Source: Pseudevernia furfuracea
Lineage: Eukaryota > Ascomycota > Lecanoromycetes > Lecanorales > Parmeliaceae
Direction of reading: 5' to 3'
DNA: 64,000 nucleotides
Assembly (NCBI GenBank): GCA_022315425.1
Contig: JAIUPT010000008.1
Span: 558,001 to 622,000 of the forward strand
In this document: one piece after another, positions 33,501 through 43,192 of the stretch
How positions within the stretch are numbered: the first letter of the stretch is position 1
How the letters are laid out: every line of letters starts with the position of its first letter
Notes under the pieces: model-generated
Told to the model about the DNA's origin: nothing
Database searches by the model: none
The model's input: the letters and a program-made list of their open reading frames with translations, nothing else
Translations under genes and position numbers: made by a program

Positions 33501-34217
33501 TTCGTTGTCATGGTCTTGGAAGTCAGGTCCAGGCGATGGCTGGTAATGTGCAGGAGGAGCTGGAGAAGGATCCCGGGATGCATATGCTGTGTTGTGACCT
33601 GATGATGAAGGTCTTGAGGATTGTTGGAGACAGCTCAACTGTCTTGTTGGACTGGAAGATGTTTGCAGATGGCTTGATTGTCTAGTAGGACTCTCGGATA
33701 TTTGTAGATAGCTTGGTTGTCTTGAGGGACTCGAATTATTCTGGAGATAGCTTGGAATTCTGGAGGGACTCTGAGATGGTGATTGCAGAGAGCTCGACTG
33801 CCTGGACGGGACAGGTGACGGCGCTGTTGATCCGTTGTTGATATTGGCCGCAGCTGCAGCAGGGTTCGGAGATCCAGCGCGCGCATAAGCCTGGAATGGT
33901 TTGCGAAAAGTTTTGCTCTTCTGTGGAGAAGGTTTGGTGAGGCTTCCTGCTGCGCTTCCAGGCATTGGACTTGAGACTCGGCTCACTGGCTGAAAGCTTG
34001 CGTCTAACACTTGTACAAAGTTCGATGGGAAGAGTCCCATTGCCCGTTTATCCCTGCGCAATCGTCCCATCCACCATGACCCATCCCCGGCATTCAAGCA
34101 TTCTATGAGATCACCCTCCACGAACCCCAAATCTCTCTTTGACTCTCCACCCCATGAGTACGTAGCTCGGCACCAACAGGGAAATCGAGTGGGAAGACTC
34201 GGCGCTACATGAGCCAT
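30576..34217 (-). CDS. Cyk3-like cytokinesis protein (SH3 + transglutaminase-like)
   Basis: Cyk3 acts at the division site or septum and links contractile-ring constriction to septum synthesis. The single exon encodes 1,213 aa. An SH3 domain lies at about residues 12-72 ('CRATYSWGGESKRDLGFVEGDLIECLNAGDGSWWMGRLR...GLFPSNFV'). A long Ser/Pro-rich disordered region follows, with poly-Pro tracts and four 13-residue repeats. The transglutaminase-like core spans about residues 760-870: 'RAIFTWVSEKVAWEEDFEG', 'RRGCSEEVAVLVSEMC', 'NHWWNAVIVDDCWRIMDCS'. His844 and Asp859 of the triad are present. At the nucleophile, aligning GCSEEVAVL to the usual GVCxGYAxL puts Ser802 in the Cys position with Cys801 shifted by one; this agrees with reports that Cyk3 proteins are not active transglutaminases. 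Domain order matches Cyk3 fully. Confidence 0.9.
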   Translation of the reverse strand: MAHVAPSLPTRFPCWCRATYSWGGESKRDLGFVEGDLIECLNAGDGSWWMGRLRRDKRAMGLFPSNFVQVLDASFQPVSRVSSPMPGSAAGSLTKPSPQKSKTFRKPFQAYARAGSPNPAAAAANINNGSTAPSPVPSRQSSSLQSPSQSPSRIPSYLQNNSSPSRQPSYLQISESPTRQSSHLQTSSSPTRQLSCLQQSSRPSSSGHNTAYASRDPSPAPPAHYQPSPGPDFQDHDNELGSSPPPPPPPHRVAYNAPLPRASPTPTPSMNDRYPAVSRGPSPAPPSPSVHGYTPSPLRDAMDDVMSSLHDMAMRRDESSPSPEQEPAPLDPWSPEAFEELWTKPNTRNHRRPRSSLGIASSQRETEQYQNDDRYGIHNIDEGPPQVHDYAGRMEGRLRSMGATSPRPPDELFLPDDPTDPPPAPPPKNSPYQPRTQSSLGMRESVSGSIKSSHRLKNRKSAYELGRSMLDRTFTTKSSATNSSSGVQSVATNGTSSTQRTSQSIMSGYSAGGFSATSAGSLARRKWGSISKSRPLSVVDNRQDALLGLSGGGSATRPQTPSHYSSNQSRPNSSAGVNYSESVVDSGGILGGLTTPKSRKSGFFKKLVESARTGAASARSSIAAGQADTPRSPIKNLLPNGVTAIAGGSAARDMGLGGGKTEIDWVQVRRDVNRSNSLSRNERSERIERCQMMDYLVVAPVDSLLEAAEGDEGGDGIPIQHPTDFQAVNLQLVDKSARFVNSLPPMTNPASLAQGYVCRPYRSDVQRLRAIFTWVSEKVAWEEDFEGEVDSRRVIQMRRGCSEEVAVLVSEMCLSVGLHAEIVRGYLKSPGETLERDSNLRPNHWWNAVIVDDCWRIMDCSLASPTNPKRSRYSSTGSQVAENGFFLARPMEICYTHIPSNFKQQHICPPIAPDVLLALPCACPPYFRNDIQMIDYDTSLLRIENLELVHIQFTVPADIECVAEVESSSYARDADGDVFESGETTTNRALAQAEWVKGHKRYTVKALLTGDVGHGTLKVYAGKRGLMHSIKDIPHPLAFSLPIVHTGINPPYEFLLRHPTPHAQRHDLYVAQPQCARLAINNTFVFAVRQHPSFLSCNSPEPRSASPNPFARPSSAMSMISTATSSNDYFSQAGSNCSNSSQQQKPAKLAIQAPSGKILRLMKKSENSVSMDEAADGGIWETIIKIGERGTWRGLVLADRSARWCVFGEWEAV
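33615..33770 (-). repeat. four 39-bp in-gene tandem repeats (13-aa unit) in the Cyk3 gene
   Basis: The disordered region encodes four consecutive 13-residue units: SPSRIPSYLQNNS, SPSRQPSYLQISE, SPTRQSSHLQTSS and SPTRQLSCLQQSS. Units are diverged at the DNA level but keep S-P-x-R-x-x-S-x-L-Q. Boundaries are approximate. Each contains an SP-x-R site that a proline-directed or CDK-type kinase might recognise; this is inference. Confidence 0.8.
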
Positions 34218-34694
34218 AACCTCTGTCGTTCAAAATGGCCGCTTCTGATATTGTCGGAACGATTGAATGTGTCGGAAAATTATGCGATATGTTTTGATGC
34301 AAAGCAGGGTCGTTAGGGAGAGTAATTCGAGCGCTGTGTAGAACAGGATGGAAAGGGCCAACAGTACCGGATGGTGAACGAGAGAGAGTCGAAAGGAAGA
34401 AGAAGTAAAGGACTGCCCCAAAATTACTCAAGCAAACGGAAAAACGAAAGTGGTATGGACTATAACAATCCAATGGGCGAGGTTGTGCAAGTCGGGTATT
34501 TAGTATTTTCTCGAGGTGCACAAAATATAAACAAAGCGCGTCACTGGTTGGCACTTGGCACTCCCGCGAACGAACCGCTCCCGGGAGCGCTAGTTTCAGC
34601 CTCACATTCACTAAGGTACTTACTTAAAGTACCTCCGGCTCAAAGCAATTGATGCATTTCCCATCGCTGCCACAAGACGCTCAACATTGCAAAC
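34218..34694. promoter_or_regulatory. divergent promoter region of Cyk3 and thymidylate kinase
   Basis: This 477-bp segment separates the two divergent ATGs. Two 'aaagtacct/aggtactt' elements (about 34614-34633) lie 60-80 bp upstream of the kinase start in opposite orientation. An ACGCG motif is seen nearby at about 34537, in 'aaagcgcgtcac' only as the CGCGTC core. No MluI-type S-phase box can be firmly called. Confidence 0.4.
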
Positions 34695-35435
34695 ATGCCA
34701 CTACGTTCACGAGGTACCTTGATAGTGATCGAAGGACTCGATCGCGCCGGGAAGTCTACCCAACATGCCCGACTTTGCGAGAGCCTCGAGAGCCAAGGTC
34801 GCCGAGTCAAGCGCATGAGGTTTCCCGGTAGTCATCCTCTCTCTGCGTTCTATTTATGATACTCCCAAATCTAATACGAATGCAAAGACAGAACCACTCC
34901 AATTGGGAAGTCGATAGACGCGTACCTCAAGGGCGAAAGCCAACAGGAAGACCATGTCATACATTTGCTCTTCTCTGCCAACAGGTGGGAAGCGGCAGGC
35001 CAGATACGCAACGCTGTTGAAGAGGGGATCACTGTGGTCATAGATCGATATTATTACTCAGGTATAGTTTACTCTGCTGCCAAGGACAAAGCAGATCTAT
35101 CTTTGAAATGGGCCAGAGATCCGGAGATCGGCTTGCCTAGGCCGGATGTATGCCTGTTCCTGGACATCGCGCCAGAAGTTGCCGCGAAGAGAGGAGGCTT
35201 CGGAGGCGAAAAGTATGAGACGAGCGCCATGCAAAAGAGAGTAAGGGAGCTGTTCTATGAACTCATAGGTACCAGTGATGGCTTGGATATACGGGTGGTT
35301 GATGCAGGCAGAAGCGTTGAAGAGGTTGAGAAAGACATTATGGGGAAAGTGAGAGATGTGATAGAACGACCTAAGATGGCAAAGCCACTGACAGCGATTC
35401 TACCCTGGGAAGAGATGGCACATATACCGGGCTGA
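34695..35435 (+). CDS. thymidylate kinase
   Basis: The enzyme phosphorylates dTMP to dTDP for DNA synthesis (Cdc8 type). Exons 34695-34827 and 34888-35435 give 681 nt (226 aa). The intron is 60 bp with donor GTAGTC and acceptor AAAG; the join restores 'MRFPDRTTPIGKSIDAYL'. The P-loop is 'EGLDRAGKST' (residues 13-22), the DR(Y/H) motif is 'DRYYYSG' at about residue 97, and 'PDVCLFLDIAPEVAAKRGGFGGEKYE' covers the LID region. The Arg in the P-loop (LDRAGK) is the yeast/human type I feature. The stop codon lies only 25 bp from the stop codon of the convergent SLX1-type gene. Confidence 0.94.
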
Positions 35436-35460
35436 ATCCAGGGTTTTTGCATTGACTATC

Positions 35461-36896
35461 CTAATCTAAGTGTGCTGCGTCATCCCAATCGCTGTCCTCA
35501 ATCACAGCTGGCAGCTTTGGCGCGGCTGAGGAGCGTTTGGTGGGACTCGTAGCTTCGGGTCCATCTGAGAGAGCAGAGTGGCCACTCATCACTGACATCA
35601 TATCGTCTTCGTCGTCATCTTGGTACTGCCAGTCGTCTGGAAGAGATTCATCTGAAGTATCCAGGACGCGCATGTCAGCCTCCACGAGATCTTCGTCTGG
35701 ATTGACTACATCCTCCTCTACAACAGTATAAGCTTCCATTTGTAATGCCGCCGCGTTCTTTGTCTTCGGCATTTTGGCTTTGCGCTCTTTAGACTTCTTC
35801 ATCATCTGGGTGACTTCCTTCTCGCCCCTTCGCCTTAGGCTTAATTCCTTGATCAGGTCGATCCATTGGAGCTCTTTCTTGCAGCATGGACATTTCCCGG
35901 AGATTGGTGTGACAACGGCGCCCGGCCCTTCATTTTCGGTGAATTTGGTCGCCAGACAGGTCATATGCGACGCTGCCTTGCAGTGCTCTTGAGGACAAAC
36001 CAGCGCCATCGCTATCTGCGAACCCAGATTCTTCGCACAAATTGCGCATTTGAAAGCCTCGTTCTCTGCAAGCAAGAAAATGCTCTTCTCTAAGTGGTTC
36101 TTCAGCTCGCTATATCCGACGTCCAGCCCCTCGATGCCGCCCTTTCCTAACGCCTCTCGCTTCCGCTTACCTTTCGCTTGCGTACCCATGTGAATTTCGC
36201 CGCTATTGATGGCTTTCTCAGGCTGTTTCAAGTCGAGCAATACCTTGATACCGTCCCTGATGCTGCCACCTACTCTTTCGTTCCAACCCTGCCATATTTG
36301 ATAGACGTCTTCGCAAAAGAATCTTACCTCAAGAGGCCATCTCGAAAAGCTGGGGACTCGAAGGAGTAGATGAAGGTTTGAGAGCTCGTTTATTAGCGAC
36401 ATGCGGGGTCTTCCAGGCCGTTTTCGAGTACGTCCTGTCTTGCGGGTGATGCGCTGCTCGTTGGCGATTCTCCTGGTTATGTGGGTGTTATGCCAGGCCC
36501 ATCTACGGTCGTCAGAAAGCGAACAATGCTTGCAGCAAGCAGATGTACAAGAGTCCTGAGTTTTGAATGTTACGATAAAGACTTCCAAGCTAAGACTAGC
36601 TCGCGCTGCTGAAACGCAAAGAGAAGGTGATGTTCTCACTCAAATTGTAAAGCGGCAATTCTGGATGGAAATCCCATCACAATGCTTGTCATCTCCCAGG
36701 GCCGGAGTTGATCTCGCGATGTGCGGACAGCGCCTCCTTTGGAGTATCCATTGTGCTGAGCGAGTCGACGGACAGGGTTTGGAGTTGAGCCCAAATAGAG
36801 TGACGAAGGATTCTTGGTAGAGCGTAGCAAATAGCAGCAATAGAAAGCTGGGATCGGTCTGGCCTCCATGATGTGAAATTCATTCGCGTGACTCAT
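35461..36896 (-). CDS. Slx1 structure-specific endonuclease catalytic subunit
   Basis: With Slx4 this nuclease cuts branched DNA (flaps, replication forks, Holliday junctions). Exons 36896-36640 and 36502-35461 give 1,299 nt (432 aa). The GIY-YIG domain is at about residues 15-105: 'FYCCYLLRSTKNPSSLYLGSTPNPVRRLAQHNG', then 'RPWEM' and 'FPSRIAALQFEWAWHNTHITRRI' with the metal-binding Glu at the splice junction (FE|WAW). A RING-like zinc finger begins at about residue 238 (CAIC...CPQEHC...H..C...CPCC). The C-terminal tail of about 100 residues is acidic (EEDVVNPDEDLVEADM...DDDEDDMMSVMS). The 137-bp intron (36503-36639) is relatively long. Domain order and length fit Slx1 well. Confidence 0.93.
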
Positions 36897-37668
36897 ACAC
36901 AGGAGAGGTTGATCATGGCAGTCATCGGCCGTACATTAGTCGTTGGCGAAGGTCACATGTTTTATAGTAAAATAGAGTAAGCGTATCTGTTTCGGCAGTT
37001 GTGTCTGGCAATGACTCGGGAGAAAGTCTAGAAAATTTGTGGTTTGGATGTCAGCTTCTGAAAAGAAATCATTGCAAATGAACCAATTTGAGTTGCCTTA
37101 GATGTTCAAGCTCGTGACTTCTACTGTCCCACATGTTGCATGTTGCATGTTGCATGGAGTGAGGTGCATTGACGCTAAGTTTCGGCTAATTCATCGTAAT
37201 GCGACTTTGAGCCTGCCGTATTTTTGGACAAGGGTGCCTGTGGCTTACGACCCTTCAGATATCGATCTCGCCCTTGCCTTTTTGTGACTTGTACCTCTCA
37301 TTTTTCCCCCTCTCCTAGTTGCGTCCATTTTTTTCAATACACCCCATCTTCCCACGCAATTTGTCGTGAAAGCCACTCATGCTAAACGCTGTGACATCAA
37401 GGCCCAAGAGTCATTCATTCCCTCATTCACTCATTATCTCGCCAAGGATTTTCCATCTGCCGCCGAGGAGTACGAGTACCTAGTGGGCCAATTTTGTATC
37501 AAACCTGGCCTAACACAGCCTAATTATGTCCACCAACGAGCTTTGATCCTAGACCTCGGCACTCTTTGCTTCGTACCTTACTGTCACCCACCTCTTTCGA
37601 CCGCATGAACATCAAAAGTCATCTCTTCGACATTTTCGTGTGGTCCGATCGTGGGGAAGCTTGCGGAA
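36897..37668. other. divergent intergenic region upstream of the demethylase gene
   Basis: These 772 bp serve as promoter and 5' leader for both the SLX1-type and the demethylase genes. A small tandem motif 'catgttg' repeats three times at about 37133-37153. A pyrimidine-rich tract (about 37297-37340) lies some 330 bp upstream of the demethylase ATG. Confidence 0.55.
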
Positions 37669-40600
37669 ATGGTGGTGCCTCCTTCAAGTGGAGGTAATCC
37701 CACGCCAACACCAGCTGCACCTCTCTTACCTTCGACTGGGAGCTTCCAAGTCAATCTTAACCCCCCTAGTACCAATGGCATATTTCACAATTATGCCTCT
37801 CATATACCCTTCAGCCAGCGGCGAGCCCCGCCCTTGGACATGTCCACCGTCGAGAGGCGCGGACACCCACTGGCTGCGCGGGAGTCGCACAGGAGAACGA
37901 GACCACATGGTTTACAAGAGGCCCCAACCTTCAGACCCACAGAAGAAGAGTTTAAAGATCCTATAGCATACATAAGAAAAATACGCCCAGAAGGAGAGAA
38001 ATACGGAGTGGCCAAGATCATACCGCCGAACTCGTGGAACCCGGCTTTCGCTATCAATACAGAGGTACGCATCTCATTGTGCTCTAGAAGGTCTAAAGGT
38101 AGCAGAGATTAGAGGAACCGCTACTAGGTTGCCCATAGGAAAGCATTGCTAACCCCGAGCCAGAGATTCTTCTTCAAGACACGCCGTCAAGAGCTGAATT
38201 CAGTTGAAGGAGGCAAGTCCCAGCTTTCTTCACGCATCTGCGCCCAAAATTGGGCCTGGTGCGATAGGGAGCTAACGCCTCTCAGGGACTCGGACCAATC
38301 TCAACTATCTCGATCAGCTTGCAAAATTTCACAAACAACATGGCATGAACCTCAATCGCTTTCCCAGCGTGGATAAGCGACCACTCGATTTGTACAAGTT
38401 GAAAAAAGCGGTGGCACAACGCGGTGGCTTCGAGAAGGTCTGCAAGCTGAAGAAGTGGGCAGAGATTGGAAGAGATTTGGGATACAGTGGAAAAATCATG
38501 TCGTCTCTTTCGACCTCGTTAAAAAATTCATACCAACGATGGCTACACCCATATGAGGAATACCTGAAGCTCGCCAAACCTGGTGTACAGCAACAGCTCG
38601 AGTTCGAGCATGGGGGCCCTTTCACTCCTTCATCCGCTAATCAGTCGATGAAGGATTCCCACCAAAACACCCCAATAAGCATGAGAGACGACTCACCAGC
38701 AATCAGAGCTTCTGTTGCTCTAAATGCATCGATCAAAGAGACAGGGGATCCGCTCGACGCAGGCTCGTCTGCTGCAGAACAGCCGCAGCCGATGGCTAAT
38801 TCTGGCTTCACAGCAGTGAACGCTGGTGGTTTCACACCGGTAAATCTCACTCCGGCGTCTTTTCAAGCTGTCAACGCGCCTCCTCCTTTGCCAAAACGAG
38901 AATCTGAAACTGGGCTTTTCGGTGTCCCTAGCCACAACCCAACCGGAAGCTTTGGTCCTCCACCAAAGGATCTTCCCGATTACCTGAGTCCAGCTCCTCT
39001 GACAAATGGTCACTCTTCCAACCCCTTGAAGCGCACAATCAGTCATGACAGCCTGAACGGAACATCAGGAACGGATTCTGGTGCTGGTGCTGACGCCGAT
39101 GATCAAAATGAGCGTCGTAGCAAGCGAGCAAAGAAAGGTTCGTGCTTCCACGGTTCATGGATTCTACTAGAACCGGATTGAGTGCTCGGTGGATTTGATA
39201 CTGACCGAGTGCACAGCTCCTACGGTTGTGGGGTCGCACATGAGTTTACTTCGTCCTACAACACCGAGATTGATTGGTGATAGAAGAAATGGGAAGCCGG
39301 GAGAGGTAAGTTTTCCAGCAAATGCAAACTTTCACAAGTGCTAAGCGACCACATAGGTCTGCGAAGTCTGCGGAACCAAAGACGAGCGTTCTCGTCTGCT
39401 GATCTGCGATGGCTGCGAATTTGGCTACCACCAGAACTGTTTAGACCCACCTGCCAAGATTAACCCACTTCACGACTGGCACTGCCCACGCTGTCTCGTT
39501 GGCACTGGAGATTTCGGTTTCGAAGAAGGCGGGATCTATTCTCTGCGACAATTTCAGGACAAGGCCCACCGCTTCAAAGACAGCTATTTCGAGCCCAAGA
39601 TGCCATTCGATCCGATAACCAACGGAAAACGAGCAGCTACGGAGGATGACGTGGAACGCGAATTCTGGAGACTAGTCGAAAGCCCTTCCGAAGAAGTTGA
39701 AGTTGAATATGGCGCGGACATACATTCAACCACACATGGCAGTGGCTTTCCCACGATCGAAAAGAATCCAAGAGATCCCTACTCGACGGACTTGTGGAAC
39801 CTCAACATACTTCCTTTACATCCTGAGTCGCTCTTTAGGCACATCAAATCCGATATATCAGGTATGACGGTGCCATGGCTTTACGTAGGAATGTGCTTCT
39901 CGACATTCTGCTGGCACAATGAAGACCACTATGGCTACTCTGCTAATTACCAGCACTTTGGTGCGACCAAGACCTGGTATGGCATTCCTGGCGCTGATGC
40001 GGAACGATTTGAAGAGGCTATGAAGCAGGCTGTTCCAGAGCTCTTTGAATCACAGCCAGATCTACTGTTCCAGCTTGTCACATTGCTGCCCCCAGATCGA
40101 CTTAAGAAAGCAGGTGTCAACGTGTACGCTCTAGACCAAAGAGCTGGCCAATTCGTCATCACCTTCCCACAAGCATATCATGCTGGCTTCAACCACGGAT
40201 TCAACTTCAATGAAGCGGTCAATTTTGCGCCGGAGGATTGGGAACCTTATGGCGAAGCAGGTGTAGAGCGGCTCCAGGAGTTTAGAAAACAACCCTGCTT
40301 CTCGCATGACGAGCTTTTGATGACAGCAGCTGGTCGAGATACTACAATAAAAACAGCGAAGTGGCTTGCACCTGCCTTGATCCGACTACGGGACCGTGAA
40401 ATGCAGCAGAGACATGACCTCCTCAAACGGCACAAAAATCATATTGAGTCCCATCATTGCAAGATCGAAGAGAAAGTCGACTCTAGCAATAGCTGTTCTC
40501 TCGGCTTCAAAGTGGAAGATCAAGATGTTCCGGAGATCGAGTATCAATGCACCTACTGCAAGGCCTACAGCTATCTCTCCTCCTTCCGGTGCGAGAATAC

Positions 40601-43192
40601 GTCTAAAGTCATGTGTTTGCTTCATGCGGGTAGCCACGAGTGCTGTGATGCTGGTGAAGAACAACGCCTGACAGGCTCTGGCCACACGCTCAGGTACCGG
40701 CTCTCTGATGATGCTCTGAACACTGTTGTGCAAAAAGTCGTTGACCGGGCATATATGCCAGAAGCTTGGCACGAGAAATTGGACAAGGCTTTAGACGACG
40801 AAGCGAAACCCTCGCTCAAGGTCCTTCGTTCGTTAGTGAGTGAAGGAGAAAAGATACCATGGGAGCTACCTGGTCTTCCGGATCTCAAGGCATTTGTCGG
40901 CAAATGCAACGAATGGGTTGACGAAGCTACGAATTATATTACCAGAAAACAGCAGAACAGGCGCAAGAATGAAAAAGCCTGGCGCAAAAGCAACTCTGCC
41001 AAAGCAGCTGAACAAGAAGAGCGTGATAAGGAACTAAGAAAGATCGAAAATATTCACAAGCTTCTCGCGCAAGCAGAAGATATTTCTTTTGACTGCCCGG
41101 AGATAGACACGCTCGCCCAGCGTTCTCAGGACATCGCAAACTTTCAGCGCGATGCGCAAGCCGCACTATCTGCTACCACATCGCGGCCAACGCAAGATTT
41201 CGTCGATCTAGCTGAGTTGGGAAAGACATTCAATGTAGACGTTCCGGAAGTCGAGGAATTGGAAATTGTCATCCACAAAATGAAATGGACCGACGAAGCT
41301 CGCGAAATGCTAAATAAGTTCAAAACATTGGATGACGTTGCCAACCTAATCAAGCGAGGAAAAGACATCGGAATCTCTGACAATGACGAGCTTCTAGGCC
41401 GCTACAAAGACTTGCAAACCCGAGGCGAGCTCTGGGAAAACAAAGCTCAAGAGCTCATGTCTGTGGAGCCGATTCATCATCCACAACTTGAGGCACTTGC
41501 GAATCAAGCTGACACTTTGCCTATAACCAACGAGACTCGAGCACGCGTTGAGGCAATATTGGCTAAGCAGAGAGAAGCGCAGAAGAAGATTCGCGAGTTG
41601 TATAGCGACTCCAAAGACTCTGACTTTCGAAAACGGCCTATGTACAAGGTGGTATGCAATGTGCTCGCGAGCCTTTCTGAGCTCAATAGCAAGCCAACCG
41701 GTACCCTCGACCTCGAGGCTATGATAAAGCGCCATGAGAACTGGATGCGGAAAGGGAAGAAGCTGTTTGGAAAAGCAAACGCGCCATTACATATTTTGCA
41801 GGCTTATATGAATCACGTGGCTGACCACAACTCATACTGCTTCGACCTATCCGATAAGCCGAGGATGCCTGTGGAACCCGCATCGAGGGACAATTCTCCA
41901 GTTGAAGGCCAAGACGTCGACGGCGTCAAGTCAGAGAAGAACGTATTCTGCATGTGTCGTCAACCTGAAGCTGGCATGATGCTTGAGTGCGAATTGTGTC
42001 ACGAATGGTGAGCAACGCTATGCTCATTTAGGCGTACGTTTGCTGACTTCCCCATAGGTACCACGGAAAGTGCCTCAAAATTGCCCGTGGCAAGGTCAAA
42101 GAAGATGACAATTACACTTGCCCGATATGCGACTACCGTGTCAAGATCCCTCGTGATGCAGCTCGTCCCAAGCTTGAAGACCTTCAGGATTGGCAAGCTG
42201 AGATCCCTGACTTGCCCTTTCAGCCCGAGGAAGAAGAAGTACTGGAGGACATTATTGCCACGGCAAAGGCATTTCGGGACTTCATGCGGCCTTACATCAA
42301 TCCAGTGATGACCAATCCGGAAGAAGTCACAACACAGCGCTTTTATCTTCGAAAGATCGAGGGGGCAGAGATTCTTCTGGGCTTCGAAACTAACTTCTTT
42401 CGTCAAGAACTTCACAAATGGGCTCCAGTCGCTCCTACACCTCCCCCAGTACTTGAGCAATCTCTTTCTACTCGCAAGCCGCGGCCGACTAAGCAGCAGA
42501 AACTGATGCAGGCGCATAACGTGACCACTCCGGAAGAGCTTCCTTTGCAGTTCCGTACCAAGCCATACAATATCAACAAAGCTCGCAAAGGCAGCGATGC
42601 GCAATTGAAGAATCCACATACACTTGCACCCGCAAAACGGCCACGATCATCCCATTCAACCTCAACCAACAATTCCTCGGAGACTTACTCTCACTCCCAA
42701 CGTTTTCCAGCATCCTCATCCAATACAACTCACGCAGACCCATCATATACAGCCCATTATCCTGTTCCAGCCTCTCACAATCCTCACCAGCTTCCGGAGT
42801 CACCGTCATTCGCCACCAGCCCCTACTTCCCAAACGGTCACCATTCTCATTCGCCATTTGTGGAATCGCCCAGGTATGGACCGCGGTCACCACTTTCCCA
42901 TCCCAACTCAGCTCTTGATCCGAACCTTTTCAGCCCAGTCGACAATCCATACGACAATGTCCATCCTCACGACCGCATAATCAACTCTCCTCACCACAGC
43001 TATTCGAATAGTCATCAGTCTGCAGCACGTGACAACGTGGATAATATCTTCGATGAGTTTGTGACCCAGCCAGAAGACGATGTCAACCATAGGAACGAGG
43101 TTGCAGAGGCCCTAGAAGCCAGGGGCCGTGAGCATGAAAATGAGGATGACGGCGTGCTCGATGATTTTGTGCATGAGCCGTACCGCAAATAA
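37669..43192 (+). CDS. Lid2/KDM5-type histone H3K4 demethylase
   Basis: The Fe(II)/2-oxoglutarate enzyme removes methyl groups from histone H3 Lys4. Exons: 37669-38064, 38164-38212, 38286-39137, 39217-39305, 39357-42007, 42058-43192; total 5,172 nt (1,723 aa). Domains in order: JmjN (about 90-148, split over exons 1-2), ARID/BRIGHT (about 150-245), PHD1 (about 463-512, 'CEVCGTKDERSRLLICDGC'), JmjC with iron ligands His649 and Glu651 ('CWHNEDHYGY') and His737 ('AYHAGFNHGFN'), a C5HC2 zinc finger ('CTYCKAYSYLSSFRC'), a PLU-1-like helical region, and PHD2 (about 1327-1385, 'CMCRQPEAGMMLECELCHEWYHGKC'). The tail is Ser/His/Pro-rich. Intron 2 has a GC donor (GCAAGT...CTCAG), the only way to restore 'SVEGGTRTNLNYLDQL'. 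A GTG six codons upstream is in frame, but ATG 37669 is the first Met. Confidence 0.95.

Noticed and set aside
37651..37671. Upstream GTG start for the KDM5 gene.
   Set aside because: Nuclear genes of fungi rarely start at GTG; an ATG lies six codons downstream in the same frame.
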